The notes: a model not told the origin generated them from the letters alone. A DNA stretch of 31,678 nucleotides from CAZEBW01 sp964510205 (GCA_964510205.1 CAZEBW010000042.1:1-31678), one strand, 5' to 3'. Shown: positions 5,821 through 14,393, counted from the first letter of the stretch. Numbers and translations are program-made.

Positions 5821-8403
5821 CTAGCCTCCTCTTGTAGATAGGTGAGCCCGCCAGGTGAATAGAGCCCACACAGCCAGGCCAACCCAGGTGGCCAAGCTGA
5901 TGCCCAACCCAACCTTCCAGGATAGAGGCTCGAAAACGAGGCGCACCTCGTGGTAGCCTGGCTCCAGGTAGACGGCGCGGAAGGCGTAGTTGGCCCGCAG
6001 AACCGGCGCAGCGCGACCGTCCACGTAAGCCCTCCAGCCCGGATAGTACACCTCGCTAAGAACGAGATACGCCTCTGTCAGCGTGTTGGCCGTGAGGTGG
6101 ATGGAATTGGGCCGATAAACCGTAATGTCCAACAAGGATTCGCCTTCTGCTTCCCTGCTCCCTTGCCCCCCTGCTCCCCCGCTCCCCTGCAATGCCTTGC
6201 CTCCCTCCACGATCACGCTACTGGCCGGGTCGAAGTCGGGGTCTTGAATGTGGACGAACGCGCTCTCCTGATCGGGCACTGCTATGGCCTGGTGGACGAG
6301 GATGGCGCGCGGCAGCGACTGGGTGTTCAGGTAGACGTTGATCTGGGGGTCGCGGTCGAAGACGGGCACGAACTTGTCCCAGTCTAGAGGCACGTCCTTG
6401 TGGCCGATGACGTACTTGGCGTTCACGAAATCGTACAAGCGGGAGGAGCGAAGGCCCCGCAGGCCCACCGCATCCCAGTAGCGCCTGTAATCGGCCAACT
6501 GGAGCGGGTTCCAGATGCCAGAAACGTCGAAGAGGCCATGCAGCAAGCTGGTGTTGGGCTGCCAGACGTCCCAAACGCCCGTTCCCGTGTCAATGCGGTA
6601 GTAGCTCGGGTCCGATTTGAGGAACTCGATAGCTTCAGGGTGCTGAAAGCCCACCGTAGGATCGTTATACTCCAGATCGGTATAGGCCCCCATGCTGAAC
6701 AGGTCGAGGGCGATCAGACCCACGGCCAATGCGCCCACGACCCAACGCTGTCGCTCACGCTTACACCAGCGGTAGCGCCGCAGGTTGAGGATGACCAGGC
6801 TGGCGGCCAGGATCAAGAGGAAAAAGACCAGGCCGTTGACCGCGCTTACGGTCCTTTTATATATCGCTGGGTCTCTGCCCTGGGCGGTCAGGATAGCGTG
6901 GTAGCCTAGAGGCAAGCCGATGATGGCTGCGCCCAGCCAGAGCCAAGATGCCGCCTTCAGCAGGCGATGAAACAAAGCTCGCATCTTGCTACTCAGTGGC
7001 CCCAGGAGAGCATCCAGACCCAGCGCCGCCAGAGCAGCCACGGCAAAATCCAAGAGGTAGGTGAAGCGGGCGGGGGCGCGCACCTTGTCGAAACCGGGCA
7101 GCAAGGTGAGCCAGCCGTGCAGGATGGTGTAGCCCCCGAAAGCCAGAAGGAGAGAGAGGATAGCCAGGCACACCAGGAAGCGAGTCAGCCTATCCCGTCT
7201 GAGGAGAACAGCCAGAACCGCCAGAACGAGGGACAGAACGCCGATGTAGCCCACCTCCACCCGATCCCAGGGTCCCCAGAAGCCCGCTGGCCCACGCCCG
7301 AAGAAGCCGGGGATGAGCAGGCCAATCAGCCCCACCGGCGGCAGGGAATACTGGCTGGCCTCCTGGTAGCTCATCTCGGCCCGCACGCTGTGGCCGGCCA
7401 TCTCGTAGCTGGGGATGAGGGCCAGGGCAGCAAAACAGAAGGCAACGAGGCAACAGGGCACTAAGTAACGACCTAGTGAGTAAACGAGGTAACGAGGCAA
7501 CGGGGTAATGGGGTTTCCTCGTTGACTCGTTGACTCGGTGCCTCGCTGCCTCTTCCCATAGAGAGTGTACAACACCAATGCGAAGGCGATGAACAGGGTG
7601 ATCTGGATGTGGCCGGCCAAGGTGGCGACGCCCAGAAAGGCCCCGGCGGCGACGGCCATGCTCGGCCGCTCCTCGGCCAAAGCCCGATGATAGCAGAGGA
7701 AGATGAGGGGCAGCCAGGCGGCTACGGCGATCATGTTCAGGTTGCCGAAGTGGGTGACGAACAGGTCGGAGAACATGAAGGCGATGGCTCCGGCCAAAGC
7801 GGCCAAGCGGCTCACGCCCGTCATTGCGAGCACATTCGCTTTGCTCAGTGTAAACTCCGCGAAGCAATCCCCAGGTTGCACACACATTGAGGGCGGGGGA
7901 TTGCTTCGTCGCTCCGCTCCTCGCAATGACAGGGAGCGCAGACAGAGGTACATGAAGGCGCCGGCCAGGAAGAAATGGAATATGGCCAGCAGCTCCATGG
8001 TGGGGTAGGTTATTTCGGGAAAGAGGAGGAAAAAGAGAAGGTTAACGGGATAGAAGAGGCCCGATTGGTTGTCGGCGACAAAGGGCGCGCCGCCGTATAG
8101 ATAGGGATTCCAGAGAGGTATGATCCCTCGCCTCAGATTCCGGGCCGCGAAGCGGTAGACGGGATAGAGGAAAGAGACCAGATCGCCGCCCCCGGAGGGC
8201 ATCCAGGTATCATCAGTGAAGAAAAGCTGCCAGAAGAAGCCGATGGTGGCTAGAGCGATGATGCCCAGAGCCAACACGTCGCGGTGATAGTCCCCCTCCA
8301 GTCGCCCCCGCTGGTGAAGCCACCGAACTGTTGCGAAGGCTGCCATCCACAGAACAAAGAGCCCCAGCAACCACGCTCCTGGCAAAAGCAAGACGCCCTC
8401 CAA
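5821..8403 (-). CDS. YfhO-family polytopic membrane protein (GT-C-like)
   Basis: 860 residues with a dozen or more hydrophobic helices and a C-terminal beta-rich extracytoplasmic region (about 570-830) before a final helix. The N-terminal loop with SGGGDLVSFLYPVYRF, IIPLWNPYLYGG and GLFYPVNLLF matches YfhO proteins, which have a GT-C glycosyltransferase fold and are linked to glycosylation of lipoteichoic acid or other envelope polymers. Start uncertain: TTG 8403 gives the longest frame; a TTG 12 bases downstream has GGAGG at five bases. Three stretches look repeat-derived: residues about 158-195, 285-314 and 738-752. It is followed after five bases by the metal-binding lipoprotein gene. Confidence 0.85.
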   Translation of the reverse strand: MEGVLLLPGAWLLGLFVLWMAAFATVRWLHQRGRLEGDYHRDVLALGIIALATIGFFWQLFFTDDTWMPSGGGDLVSFLYPVYRFAARNLRRGIIPLWNPYLYGGAPFVADNQSGLFYPVNLLFFLLFPEITYPTMELLAIFHFFLAGAFMYLCLRSLSLRGAERRSNPPPSMCVQPGDCFAEFTLSKANVLAMTGVSRLAALAGAIAFMFSDLFVTHFGNLNMIAVAAWLPLIFLCYHRALAEERPSMAVAAGAFLGVATLAGHIQITLFIAFALVLYTLYGKRQRGTESTSQRGNPITPLPRYLVYSLGRYLVPCCLVAFCFAALALIPSYEMAGHSVRAEMSYQEASQYSLPPVGLIGLLIPGFFGRGPAGFWGPWDRVEVGYIGVLSLVLAVLAVLLRRDRLTRFLVCLAILSLLLAFGGYTILHGWLTLLPGFDKVRAPARFTYLLDFAVAALAALGLDALLGPLSSKMRALFHRLLKAASWLWLGAAIIGLPLGYHAILTAQGRDPAIYKRTVSAVNGLVFFLLILAASLVILNLRRYRWCKRERQRWVVGALAVGLIALDLFSMGAYTDLEYNDPTVGFQHPEAIEFLKSDPSYYRIDTGTGVWDVWQPNTSLLHGLFDVSGIWNPLQLADYRRYWDAVGLRGLRSSRLYDFVNAKYVIGHKDVPLDWDKFVPVFDRDPQINVYLNTQSLPRAILVHQAIAVPDQESAFVHIQDPDFDPASSVIVEGGKALQGSGGAGGQGSREAEGESLLDITVYRPNSIHLTANTLTEAYLVLSEVYYPGWRAYVDGRAAPVLRANYAFRAVYLEPGYHEVRLVFEPLSWKVGLGISLATWVGLAVWALFTWRAHLSTRGG
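6147..6190. repeat. CTGCTCCCCTGC-type tandem tract inside the YfhO gene
   Basis: Degenerate tandem units of CTGCTCCC/CTTGCCCC. On the coding strand it yields a Gly/Ser/Glu stretch at about residues 738-752 of the YfhO protein. Length-variable tracts of this kind normally sit between genes. Confidence 0.65.
7463..7552. repeat. ACGAGGTAACGAGGCAACG / CTCGTTGACTCGTTGACT repeat inside the YfhO gene
   Basis: Short units ACGAGGTA and ACGAGGCA in tandem face CCTCGTTGACTCGTTGACTC units, giving an imperfect inverted repeat about 90 bases long. It is translated on the minus strand as a polar Arg/Ser/Thr stretch (residues about 285-314) between two membrane helices, with no stop codon. Confidence 0.7.
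7820..7930. repeat. 111-bp palindromic repeat inserted in frame in the YfhO gene
   Basis: Arms GTCATTGCGAG (7820-7830) and CTCGCAATGAC (7920-7930) are perfect 11-bp inverted repeats. The core carries GAAGCAATCCCC and GGGGATTGCTTCG like the intergenic copies at 15892 and 21622. Its length is exactly 37 codons. On the coding strand it reads without stops as a polar segment beginning LRGAERRSNPP, in a loop between two hydrophobic segments. Confidence 0.9.
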
Positions 8404-8416
8404 GGTCCGCTAAATC

Positions 8417-9112
8417 CTATCGTCCGTTGTTCGCCTCTGCAGCCAAGATCTCGGCCAACTCTTTCCGTTGGCTGTCGGGTATGGGCCTATCCTTGCTCAG
8501 ATTCCGCAGGAAAAGCTTGAACTGCGTGCCGTCCAATACAGGAACAGCGCAGTTCTCTGCTTCTAGCTCCGCCTGGGGATTGGTGAACACGACCACCTCT
8601 TCAATGGGCACATCATCGGGAAACCGTTGATCCAGAAAACGGCGGAGCTTCTCGGCCTCGTCTCGCACCTCCTTGATCGGACTGCCCAGTCCCTCCTGTC
8701 CGAAGAGAAGCAAGACGCGCTTCCAACCGAGCTCACGGCGACACGTGTCCCCTTCGCAGCGAACCTGGCCCGCTTGATGCTTGGGCTTGATGACACAGAG
8801 GCCATAGGGGCCCAGCAAAACGTGCGGAGCTGGGAGGACGTAGTTGTAGAGGCAATACCGGTCACCGAAGCCCTTCAGTATCTTGTCCAGTATCTGATCG
8901 CCGCGCGGCTCCTTGACCCAACGGTTGGCATAGTATAGACCGATCTGGGAGAGCAGAAAGCCTACGAACAGGCAAACAAGCGATGCCAGAAACCACTGGG
9001 AATAGAGCGAGGCGACCAGCCCCGCGAGCAATATGGCCAGTCCAGCGAAGCTGGCTATGCGGCCCAACCTAGCCCTGCTCTTGATCAACTTCTCATTGGT
9101 GATAACTTCCAT
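8417..9112 (-). CDS. Membrane-anchored NERD-like (nuclease-related) domain protein
   Basis: 231 residues. Two hydrophobic helices at about 18-36 and 40-62 are followed by a NERD-like domain: GDQILDKILKGF, the strand VLLGPYGLCVIKPKHQAGQV (about 100-119) and a later VVVFTNPQAELE strand. In NERD proteins the conserved Asp/Lys residues on these strands resemble the PD-(D/E)XK nuclease core; here the K of KPKHQAG is present but the family acidic residue before it is not obvious. AAGGGAAGGAAA precedes the ATG, 15 bases after the fabF stop, so it is probably cotranscribed. DNA cleavage is unproven for most members. Confidence 0.7.
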   Translation of the reverse strand: MEVITNEKLIKSRARLGRIASFAGLAILLAGLVASLYSQWFLASLVCLFVGFLLSQIGLYYANRWVKEPRGDQILDKILKGFGDRYCLYNYVLPAPHVLLGPYGLCVIKPKHQAGQVRCEGDTCRRELGWKRVLLLFGQEGLGSPIKEVRDEAEKLRRFLDQRFPDDVPIEEVVVFTNPQAELEAENCAVPVLDGTQFKLFLRNLSKDRPIPDSQRKELAEILAAEANNGR

Positions 9113-9127
9113 TTTCCTTCCCTTCTT

Positions 9128-10387
9128 CTATCCTTCGTACCTACCATACACCGTGCAGGCGTTCTGCCCCCCCAGACCGAAGGAGTTGCAGATGGCAACG
9201 TCCACCTGGGCCTCACGGGCTGCGTTGGGGACGTAGTCCAAGTCGCAATCGGGATCGGGGGTCTCCAGGTTGATGGTGGGATGGACGACGTTGTCGCGGA
9301 TGGAGAGAATGCAGGCGATGGACTCCACAGCCCCCGCCGCGCCCCACAGGTGGCCGATCATGGATTTGGAGGAGCTGATGGGCACACGGTAGGCGTGCTC
9401 GCCCAAGACTTTCTTGATGGCCAGGGTCTCCGAAACGTCGCCCAAGGGGGTAGCGGTGCCGTGAGCGTTGATGTAGTCCACCTCGCTAGGCTCCACCCCT
9501 GCGTCCTCCAGCGCCCAGCGCATAGCTCGCGCCGCTCCCAATCCCTCGGGATCCGGCGCGATGAGATGGTAGGCGTCGTTGGAGGCGCCGTAGCCCAGCA
9601 CCTCCGCATAGATGCGCGCCCCCCGCTCCAGAGCGTGCTCCAAGCTCTCCAAAATCACGATGCCGCTCCCCTCGCCTCCGACGAAACCGTCGCGATCCTT
9701 GTCAAAGGGCCGACTGGCCCGCTCTGGCTCGTCGTTGCGGGTGGAATAGGCTCGATTGGCGCAGAACACAGCCAGGGCCAGCTCACAGATGCCGCCCTCC
9801 GTCCCACCAGCTACCATGACCCTGGCCCTCCCCCGGCGGATGAGGTCTGCCGCCTCGCCGATGGCTTGCGTGCCGGAGGCACAGGCCGTAGAGATGGTCA
9901 GACTGTAGCCCTTGATGCCATAGGTATAAGCCACCTGGAAAGCGGCCAGGTTGGGCGGCATCATCACCACGAAGAAGGGCGATATGCGCATCCCACCGCG
10001 CTCAAACATGACCCGGCAAGCCTCCTCCGTCTCATCTACGCCCCCAATGGCGTTGCCCAAAACCACGCCCACTTCCTCGCTGTTCTCCTCATCAATGACG
10101 AGCTTCGCATCCTCCAGGGCCATCTTGGCCGCAGCCACGGCGAACTGGCTGAAGAGAGCCATGCGTCTCGCCTCCTTGCGGTCCATGAAGTCTCGCGCTT
10201 TGAATCCCTTCACCAAGCCCAGGATCTGGGTGGGATAGTCGCTGGGGTCGAAATGGGTGATGAGGCCTATGCCGCTCCGACCGGCGAGGAACCCCTGCCA
10301 GGTCTCCTCGACACTCAGCCCCAGAGGCGTGATGGCTCCCAAACCGGTGACAACGACCCTCTCTTTGACACTGCGTTCTCTTGGCAT
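9128..10387 (-). CDS. fabF: 3-oxoacyl-[acyl-carrier-protein] synthase II
   Basis: 419 residues, normal length. The catalytic Cys is in STACASGTQAIG (about 172), the two His in NAHGTATPLGD (about 312) and GHLWGAAGAVES (about 349), and the conserved Lys in SSSKSMIGH. The C-terminal SFGLGGQNAC glycine loop is present. The enzyme condenses malonyl-ACP with acyl-ACP in cytosolic fatty-acid elongation. GTAGGAGGG precedes the ATG. It follows plsX by 11 bases, linking fatty-acid and phospholipid synthesis. No acpP, fabD or fabG lies in the window. Confidence 0.95.
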   Translation of the reverse strand: MPRERSVKERVVVTGLGAITPLGLSVEETWQGFLAGRSGIGLITHFDPSDYPTQILGLVKGFKARDFMDRKEARRMALFSQFAVAAAKMALEDAKLVIDEENSEEVGVVLGNAIGGVDETEEACRVMFERGGMRISPFFVVMMPPNLAAFQVAYTYGIKGYSLTISTACASGTQAIGEAADLIRRGRARVMVAGGTEGGICELALAVFCANRAYSTRNDEPERASRPFDKDRDGFVGGEGSGIVILESLEHALERGARIYAEVLGYGASNDAYHLIAPDPEGLGAARAMRWALEDAGVEPSEVDYINAHGTATPLGDVSETLAIKKVLGEHAYRVPISSSKSMIGHLWGAAGAVESIACILSIRDNVVHPTINLETPDPDCDLDYVPNAAREAQVDVAICNSFGLGGQNACTVYGRYEG

Positions 10388-10398
10388 ATCAAACCCTC

Positions 10399-11388
10399 CT
10401 ACAAGTTTTGCAAACCCTCTTTGATAGCGGCAAGCATCTCTCCCTCTACCGCCCGTTTGGCCACGCGCACGGCGTTCTTAACAGCTTTGGCGTTGGAGCG
10501 CCCATGAGCGACGATCACCACGCCATCCACCCCTAGCAGCGGCGCTCCACCGAACTCAGCGTAGTCGAGGTGCTTTTTGACCTGCTCGAAGGCAGGCTTG
10601 GAGAGCAAAGCGCCAACCGTGGCGAGGGGGCGCTTCTTGATCTCCTCTTTGATTATGCCCAGGAGCGATGCTGCCAGCCCTTCGGATAACTTGGCGATCA
10701 CGTTGCCGGTAAAGCCATCTGTGACCACCACATCGGCCATGCCTGCAGGAATGTCCTTGCCCTCTACATTGCCGATGAAGTTGAGAGCACTCTCCTTCAG
10801 CATCGGATAGGTCTCCTGCACCAGGATGCTACCCTTACCCTCCTCCTCGCCATTGGAGACGATGCCCACGCGAGGGTTCGTTATCCCCAACACTCTCTCC
10901 GCGTAGGCCGCGCCCAGGTAGGCAAACTGGAGCAAATACTCGGGCTTGCAGTCGGTGTTGGCCCCCACGTCTAGCATGAAACAGAAGCCTGTCGTTGTGG
11001 GGTAGACGGTGGAAAGGGCCGGCCGCTTGATGCCTCGGACGCGGCCCAGGCGAAACAAAGCCGCCGCCATCACCCCGCCAGAGTTGCCGGCGGAGACGAA
11101 GGCGTCGGCCGCGCCTTGCTTGACCAAGTCCATACCGACCACCATTGAGGAATCCTTCTTGGCCTTGACCGCAGCCGCAGGGTGCTCCTCCATTTCGATG
11201 ACCTGGCTGGCGTGGACGATGGGCAGACTGAGGCCAGAGGTGTCATACTTGGCCAACTCCTGGCGCACATCCTCCTCGCGGCCAACCAAGACCACCTCGA
11301 TCCCGTACTCCCGTGCAGCCCACACTCCCCCTTCAACGGCCACCGGTGGCGCATGATCTCCACCCATGGCATCCAGTACGATTTTCAT
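10399..11388 (-). CDS. plsX: Phosphate acyltransferase PlsX
   Basis: 329 residues. The start MKIVLDAMGGDHAP is diagnostic. SAGNSGGVMAAALF, LDVGANTDCKPEYLLQFA and VTDGFTGNVIAKLSEG are family motifs, as is FGGAPLLGVDGVVIVAHGRS near the end. PlsX makes acyl-phosphate from acyl-ACP for glycerol-3-phosphate acylation by PlsY at the membrane. GGGAGGT lies nine bases before the ATG. First gene of a plsX-fabF pair. The 77 bases upstream contain no clear -35/-10 pair. Confidence 0.96.
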   Translation of the reverse strand: MKIVLDAMGGDHAPPVAVEGGVWAAREYGIEVVLVGREEDVRQELAKYDTSGLSLPIVHASQVIEMEEHPAAAVKAKKDSSMVVGMDLVKQGAADAFVSAGNSGGVMAAALFRLGRVRGIKRPALSTVYPTTTGFCFMLDVGANTDCKPEYLLQFAYLGAAYAERVLGITNPRVGIVSNGEEEGKGSILVQETYPMLKESALNFIGNVEGKDIPAGMADVVVTDGFTGNVIAKLSEGLAASLLGIIKEEIKKRPLATVGALLSKPAFEQVKKHLDYAEFGGAPLLGVDGVVIVAHGRSNAKAVKNAVRVAKRAVEGEMLAAIKEGLQNL

Positions 11389-11465
11389 GACGACACAACC
11401 TCCCTCTTCACTCGCTGCCCCTCAACAGAGTTTAACACCATCACCCCTCACAAGTTACGCTCTCC

Positions 11466-13361
11466 CTACTCCAAGACGGCCTCTACCACCACCATGCGGT
11501 GATCGGATGCGGTGGAGTCCAGCACCTTCGCCGTAACTGGCCTGAGACCCCGAATCCAAACGTAGTCAATCCGGTTTCTGGGTGCTTCGGAGGGGGAGGT
11601 AAAAGAGGCGTCGTCGGCAGCGGCGCCGTCAGTGAACCCTGCGTCTACCAACTGGCGATAGATGGGTGAGTCGGGCGTGGCGTTGAAATCGCCGCCGAGG
11701 ACAACCGACCCCTCCGCGATGAAATCAAGGGCCTCGCCAAGCTGCACAGCCCTCTCTTCTGGCTCAAGGCCGAGCCAAATAGCGTAGGCACCGGGGACGT
11801 CGTCACCGACCTCGACCTCGGCGCGGACGATGGCCGTCTGCTCCAACTGGCTGGTCAACAGCTTCCCCTCCGCCTGGCGCACGGGAAAGCGGGAGAGCAG
11901 GGCGATGCCCGTCAGGTGCTCCACCGTGGGCTGGTAAATCGCTTCCATCCCCAAGCGCCGGCCCAGCCACAGCGCATCGTCAACCCCGTAGCTGGTGATA
12001 CGGCAGGCGTCAACTTCTTGCAGAGCCACGATGTCGGCGCCGCTCTCCTCGATAGTCCGGGCCATCTCCTCCAGTTGGAACTGCCAGGGGGTGTTGTAGC
12101 CATAGTGGATGTTGTAGGTGCCCACACGCACTTCTGGCCCCGCCTCTTTCAGGCGCAGCGCAGGCGGCCTGGCGATGACTGCGGTCAGAATGACTAGGAC
12201 GGCTATTCCGCCGACTCCCACGGCCGACCACCTCAGCTGATGAAGAGAGGATTCCTCCCCCGGCGATGATCTGCGCCTGATGGCTAGCAAAGTAGCCAAA
12301 AGCCCAGCCACGAGAACAATCGGCAGCCCAGTGCCGCGGAATATGTCCAGGGTGTAGGCATAGGTGAAGGCGAAAGCGAAGGCGAAGTTGATCAACAGGA
12401 AGAAGACCAGGCCCAGCGCTAGGTGGAGGCCGATTCGCTCCCGTTTGCCTTGGGGAGCTAGAGGGGGCACTTGAGGGGCCAGAGGGGGCAGAAGAGCCAA
12501 AAGGGCCAAGAACTGGGCCAGAAGAAGGGCGGCCCCTGCTAGGACACCCTGCAGCAGATAACCCGCCGCCAAACAGAGACAAGTGACGAGAATCAGAAGC
12601 AGTCCCCAAACCCGCTTGGCAAGCAGGCGGCGCGACCAAGCGCGGACGATGGGCAAGAGGGGCAGCAAGGTGACGAGCACGAGGGAGGGAGTGAGAACCG
12701 AGTAGCTCACGCCGCTCCAGCGAGCCAGAGCGTTGGGGAAGGCGAGCAGCGATGTCTCCAAGAAGAGGAAAGCCCCCACAGCCAGTCCTCCCAGCAAACC
12801 CAGCCGTTTTCGATCAGGGGACGCCTCCCATTCGCCAGGACGACGAGAGAAGACGACGGCCGACAGGACCGCCAGAGCCAGGGATATGGCGATTTGATAC
12901 GGCAGCCAGCCATCGCGGAGAGTGATGTCAAAGGTGTTTCCGAGAGCGCGAAAGAGCTGATCGCCCGCCAGGGCGGCTACGAACACGCCAGGCAAGGCAG
13001 CCCTGCCCTCCCTGAGCAACGCGGCGGCATAGAGACCGCCCGCGGCCACGATCAGCAGGGCGCTGTAGAGCCTGAGGTCAGGGTTGTTGAGGGTCAGAGG
13101 GATTCGACTGAGGAAGACGACAACCGATGCAGCCAGGAGAACGCGGCGGATTCCACGCCGGCGGCGGGGAGCAAGCAGCGGGGTCAAGAAAGCCAGCAGC
13201 GACAGCAGCACACTGACGATCATGGACATGCTCAATGGCCCAGCGAAAACCGAGTCGTAGATGACGCCGAAGAGGACCGAGAAGAGCACGCGCAGGGCCT
13301 GGACGAAAAAGAGCAAAACCGCCACAGCCTCTACAGTTCGCAATACGTTCCGATCCGTCAT
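11466..13361 (-). CDS. Polytopic membrane protein with C-terminal endonuclease/exonuclease/phosphatase domain
   Basis: 631 residues. About twelve hydrophobic helices fill residues 1-395. A C-terminal EEP domain follows: VRVGTYNIHYG, ADIVALQEVD (catalytic Glu), LLSRFPV, VVLGGDFNATPDSPIY, RNRIDYVWIRG and a final TASDHRMVVVE (catalytic Asp-His). All main catalytic residues are visible, so a phosphodiesterase or phosphatase acting at the membrane is likely. The fusion resembles the CWH43/PGAP2IP type architecture, which acts on lipid-linked substrates, but that link is inference. I chose ATG 13361, which has GAGGAGG eight bases upstream; the longer frame starts at 13397 next to a simple repeat and lacks an SD. 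Confidence 0.85.
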   Translation of the reverse strand: MTDRNVLRTVEAVAVLLFFVQALRVLFSVLFGVIYDSVFAGPLSMSMIVSVLLSLLAFLTPLLAPRRRRGIRRVLLAASVVVFLSRIPLTLNNPDLRLYSALLIVAAGGLYAAALLREGRAALPGVFVAALAGDQLFRALGNTFDITLRDGWLPYQIAISLALAVLSAVVFSRRPGEWEASPDRKRLGLLGGLAVGAFLFLETSLLAFPNALARWSGVSYSVLTPSLVLVTLLPLLPIVRAWSRRLLAKRVWGLLLILVTCLCLAAGYLLQGVLAGAALLLAQFLALLALLPPLAPQVPPLAPQGKRERIGLHLALGLVFFLLINFAFAFAFTYAYTLDIFRGTGLPIVLVAGLLATLLAIRRRSSPGEESSLHQLRWSAVGVGGIAVLVILTAVIARPPALRLKEAGPEVRVGTYNIHYGYNTPWQFQLEEMARTIEESGADIVALQEVDACRITSYGVDDALWLGRRLGMEAIYQPTVEHLTGIALLSRFPVRQAEGKLLTSQLEQTAIVRAEVEVGDDVPGAYAIWLGLEPEERAVQLGEALDFIAEGSVVLGGDFNATPDSPIYRQLVDAGFTDGAAADDASFTSPSEAPRNRIDYVWIRGLRPVTAKVLDSTASDHRMVVVEAVLE

Positions 13362-13387
13362 GGTGATGGCCTCCTCCTCATCCTCAT

Positions 13388-13411
13388 CACGTTTCACGCT
13401 TCACGTTTCAC
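13388..13411. repeat. CACGTTTCACGCTTCACGTT simple tandem tract
   Basis: Three near-identical 8-10-base units of the CGTTTCACG/CGCTTCACG type lie just upstream of the membrane EEP gene. They add spurious codons if the longer start at 13397 is used. Confidence 0.6.
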
Positions 13412-13442
13412 GGCGTCCCTATTGTACGCTACTTTTCGCAAG

Positions 13443-13471
13443 TTGACAAATGAGGGGATAGTGAGTATAAT
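13443..13471 (+). promoter_or_regulatory. Sigma70-type promoter of tRNA-Leu
   Basis: TTGACA (13443-13448), 17-bp spacer, TATAAT (13466-13471). Transcription would begin near 13478, five bases before the mature tRNA. Confidence 0.85.
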
Positions 13472-13482
13472 TTTAGTGCCCT

Positions 13483-13569
13483 GCCCCGGTGGCGGAATTA
13501 GGCATACGCGGCAGGTTGAGGACCTGTGTCCTTCTGGACATGCGGGTTCGAGTCCCGCCCGGGGCACCA
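13483..13569 (+). tRNA. tRNA-Leu(GAG)
   Basis: Acceptor arms GCCCCGG (13483-13489) and CCGGGGC (13559-13565) pair fully, followed by A and an encoded CCA. The anticodon stem GCAGG/CCTGT closes a TTGAGGA loop, giving anticodon GAG. A long variable arm is present, as expected for a class II tRNA, and the T arm is GCGGG-TTCGAGT-CCCGC. It reads CUC/CUU codons. Confidence 0.95.
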
Positions 13570-13590
13570 ATACCCATACAGATGAAAAAA

Positions 13591-13614
13591 GCTCAGGAGG
13601 TCTCCTGAGCTTTT
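13591..13614. terminator. Bidirectional rho-independent terminator
   Basis: GCTCAGGAG (13591-13599) and CTCCTGAGC (13602-13610) form a 9-bp stem with a GT loop. TTTT follows on the plus strand (tRNA-Leu) and AAAAAA precedes it, giving TTTTTT on the minus strand (Uma2 gene). Confidence 0.9.
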
Positions 13615-13634
13615 GCGTTCCAACCACAAACCAA

Positions 13635-14348
13635 TCAAACCAATTCCAACTCCCGCAGCACATCCAGCACCTTCGGCAGCGGCTCCTGCCACAGCCACTC
13701 CACCTGCAGCCAGAAGCCGGGCAGAACCAGGGCCTCATATCGCCCCTCTCTACCGCTGAAGGCCACGCGATAGCGTCCCTTCTCCAACTGGTAGAACTCG
13801 GCCCATTCCATCTCGGGGTCAATCAGCCAGTACTCCGGCACCCCACCGCGTGCGTACTCGTAGAACTTGTCGCCTCGATCTCGCCCCACACTCTCCGGCG
13901 AGACGATCTCCACCACCAGGTCAGCCGGCCCATCCAGGTAGTTCTCCTTCAACCGATCCAAATGATCTGCAGCCACGAACAGCAAATCGGGCTCCCGACC
14001 TGAGTCCTCCAATCGCATCTGGAAGGGTGCGCTCAGTACAATACCCAGTTGACGCACTTCCACAAAGGAACGCAGCACGCTTTCCAGAAAACCGGCAATA
14101 TCCTGATGCCTTTTGCTAGCAGGACTGTACATGACTACCTCCCCATCTACCCATTCGGCCAGGGTGTCCTCATCGGCCCAAGCCAGGAACTCCTCGTACG
14201 TCACAAAGTGACGCGTCATCTTGCGTAACGCTGTAGGCGGCAGCAGCACCTCCAGCAAGCGCTGGCGCAACGATTCCTCGTCTGACACCGGGGAGGCAGG
14301 GGGGCGCGACACAGTTTTTGGCCAGGTCGTCATTTCAGGTTCTCCCAT
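13635..14348 (-). CDS. Uma2-family (DUF820) PD-(D/E)XK endonuclease-like protein
   Basis: 237 residues. Family motifs in order: FVTYEEFLAWADE and AEWVDGEVVMYSPAS (about 47-77), GREPDLLFVAADHL (about 118-131), DLVVEIVSPES (about 143-153), RDRGDKFYEYARGGVPEYWLIDP (about 156-178). The D of EPDL, the E of VEIVSPES and the K of DKFYEYA fit the PD-(D/E)XK core, so nuclease activity is plausible though undemonstrated for most of the family. GGAGGT lies just before the ATG. Own promoter at 14394-14422, own terminator at 13591-13614. Members are common in Cyanobacteria and Chloroflexota, often in many copies. Confidence 0.9.
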   Translation of the reverse strand: MGEPEMTTWPKTVSRPPASPVSDEESLRQRLLEVLLPPTALRKMTRHFVTYEEFLAWADEDTLAEWVDGEVVMYSPASKRHQDIAGFLESVLRSFVEVRQLGIVLSAPFQMRLEDSGREPDLLFVAADHLDRLKENYLDGPADLVVEIVSPESVGRDRGDKFYEYARGGVPEYWLIDPEMEWAEFYQLEKGRYRVAFSGREGRYEALVLPGFWLQVEWLWQEPLPKVLDVLRELELV

Positions 14349-14393
14349 TCGACACCTCCAATCTCATCAAACATGCAACGGAGAATCAACTTT

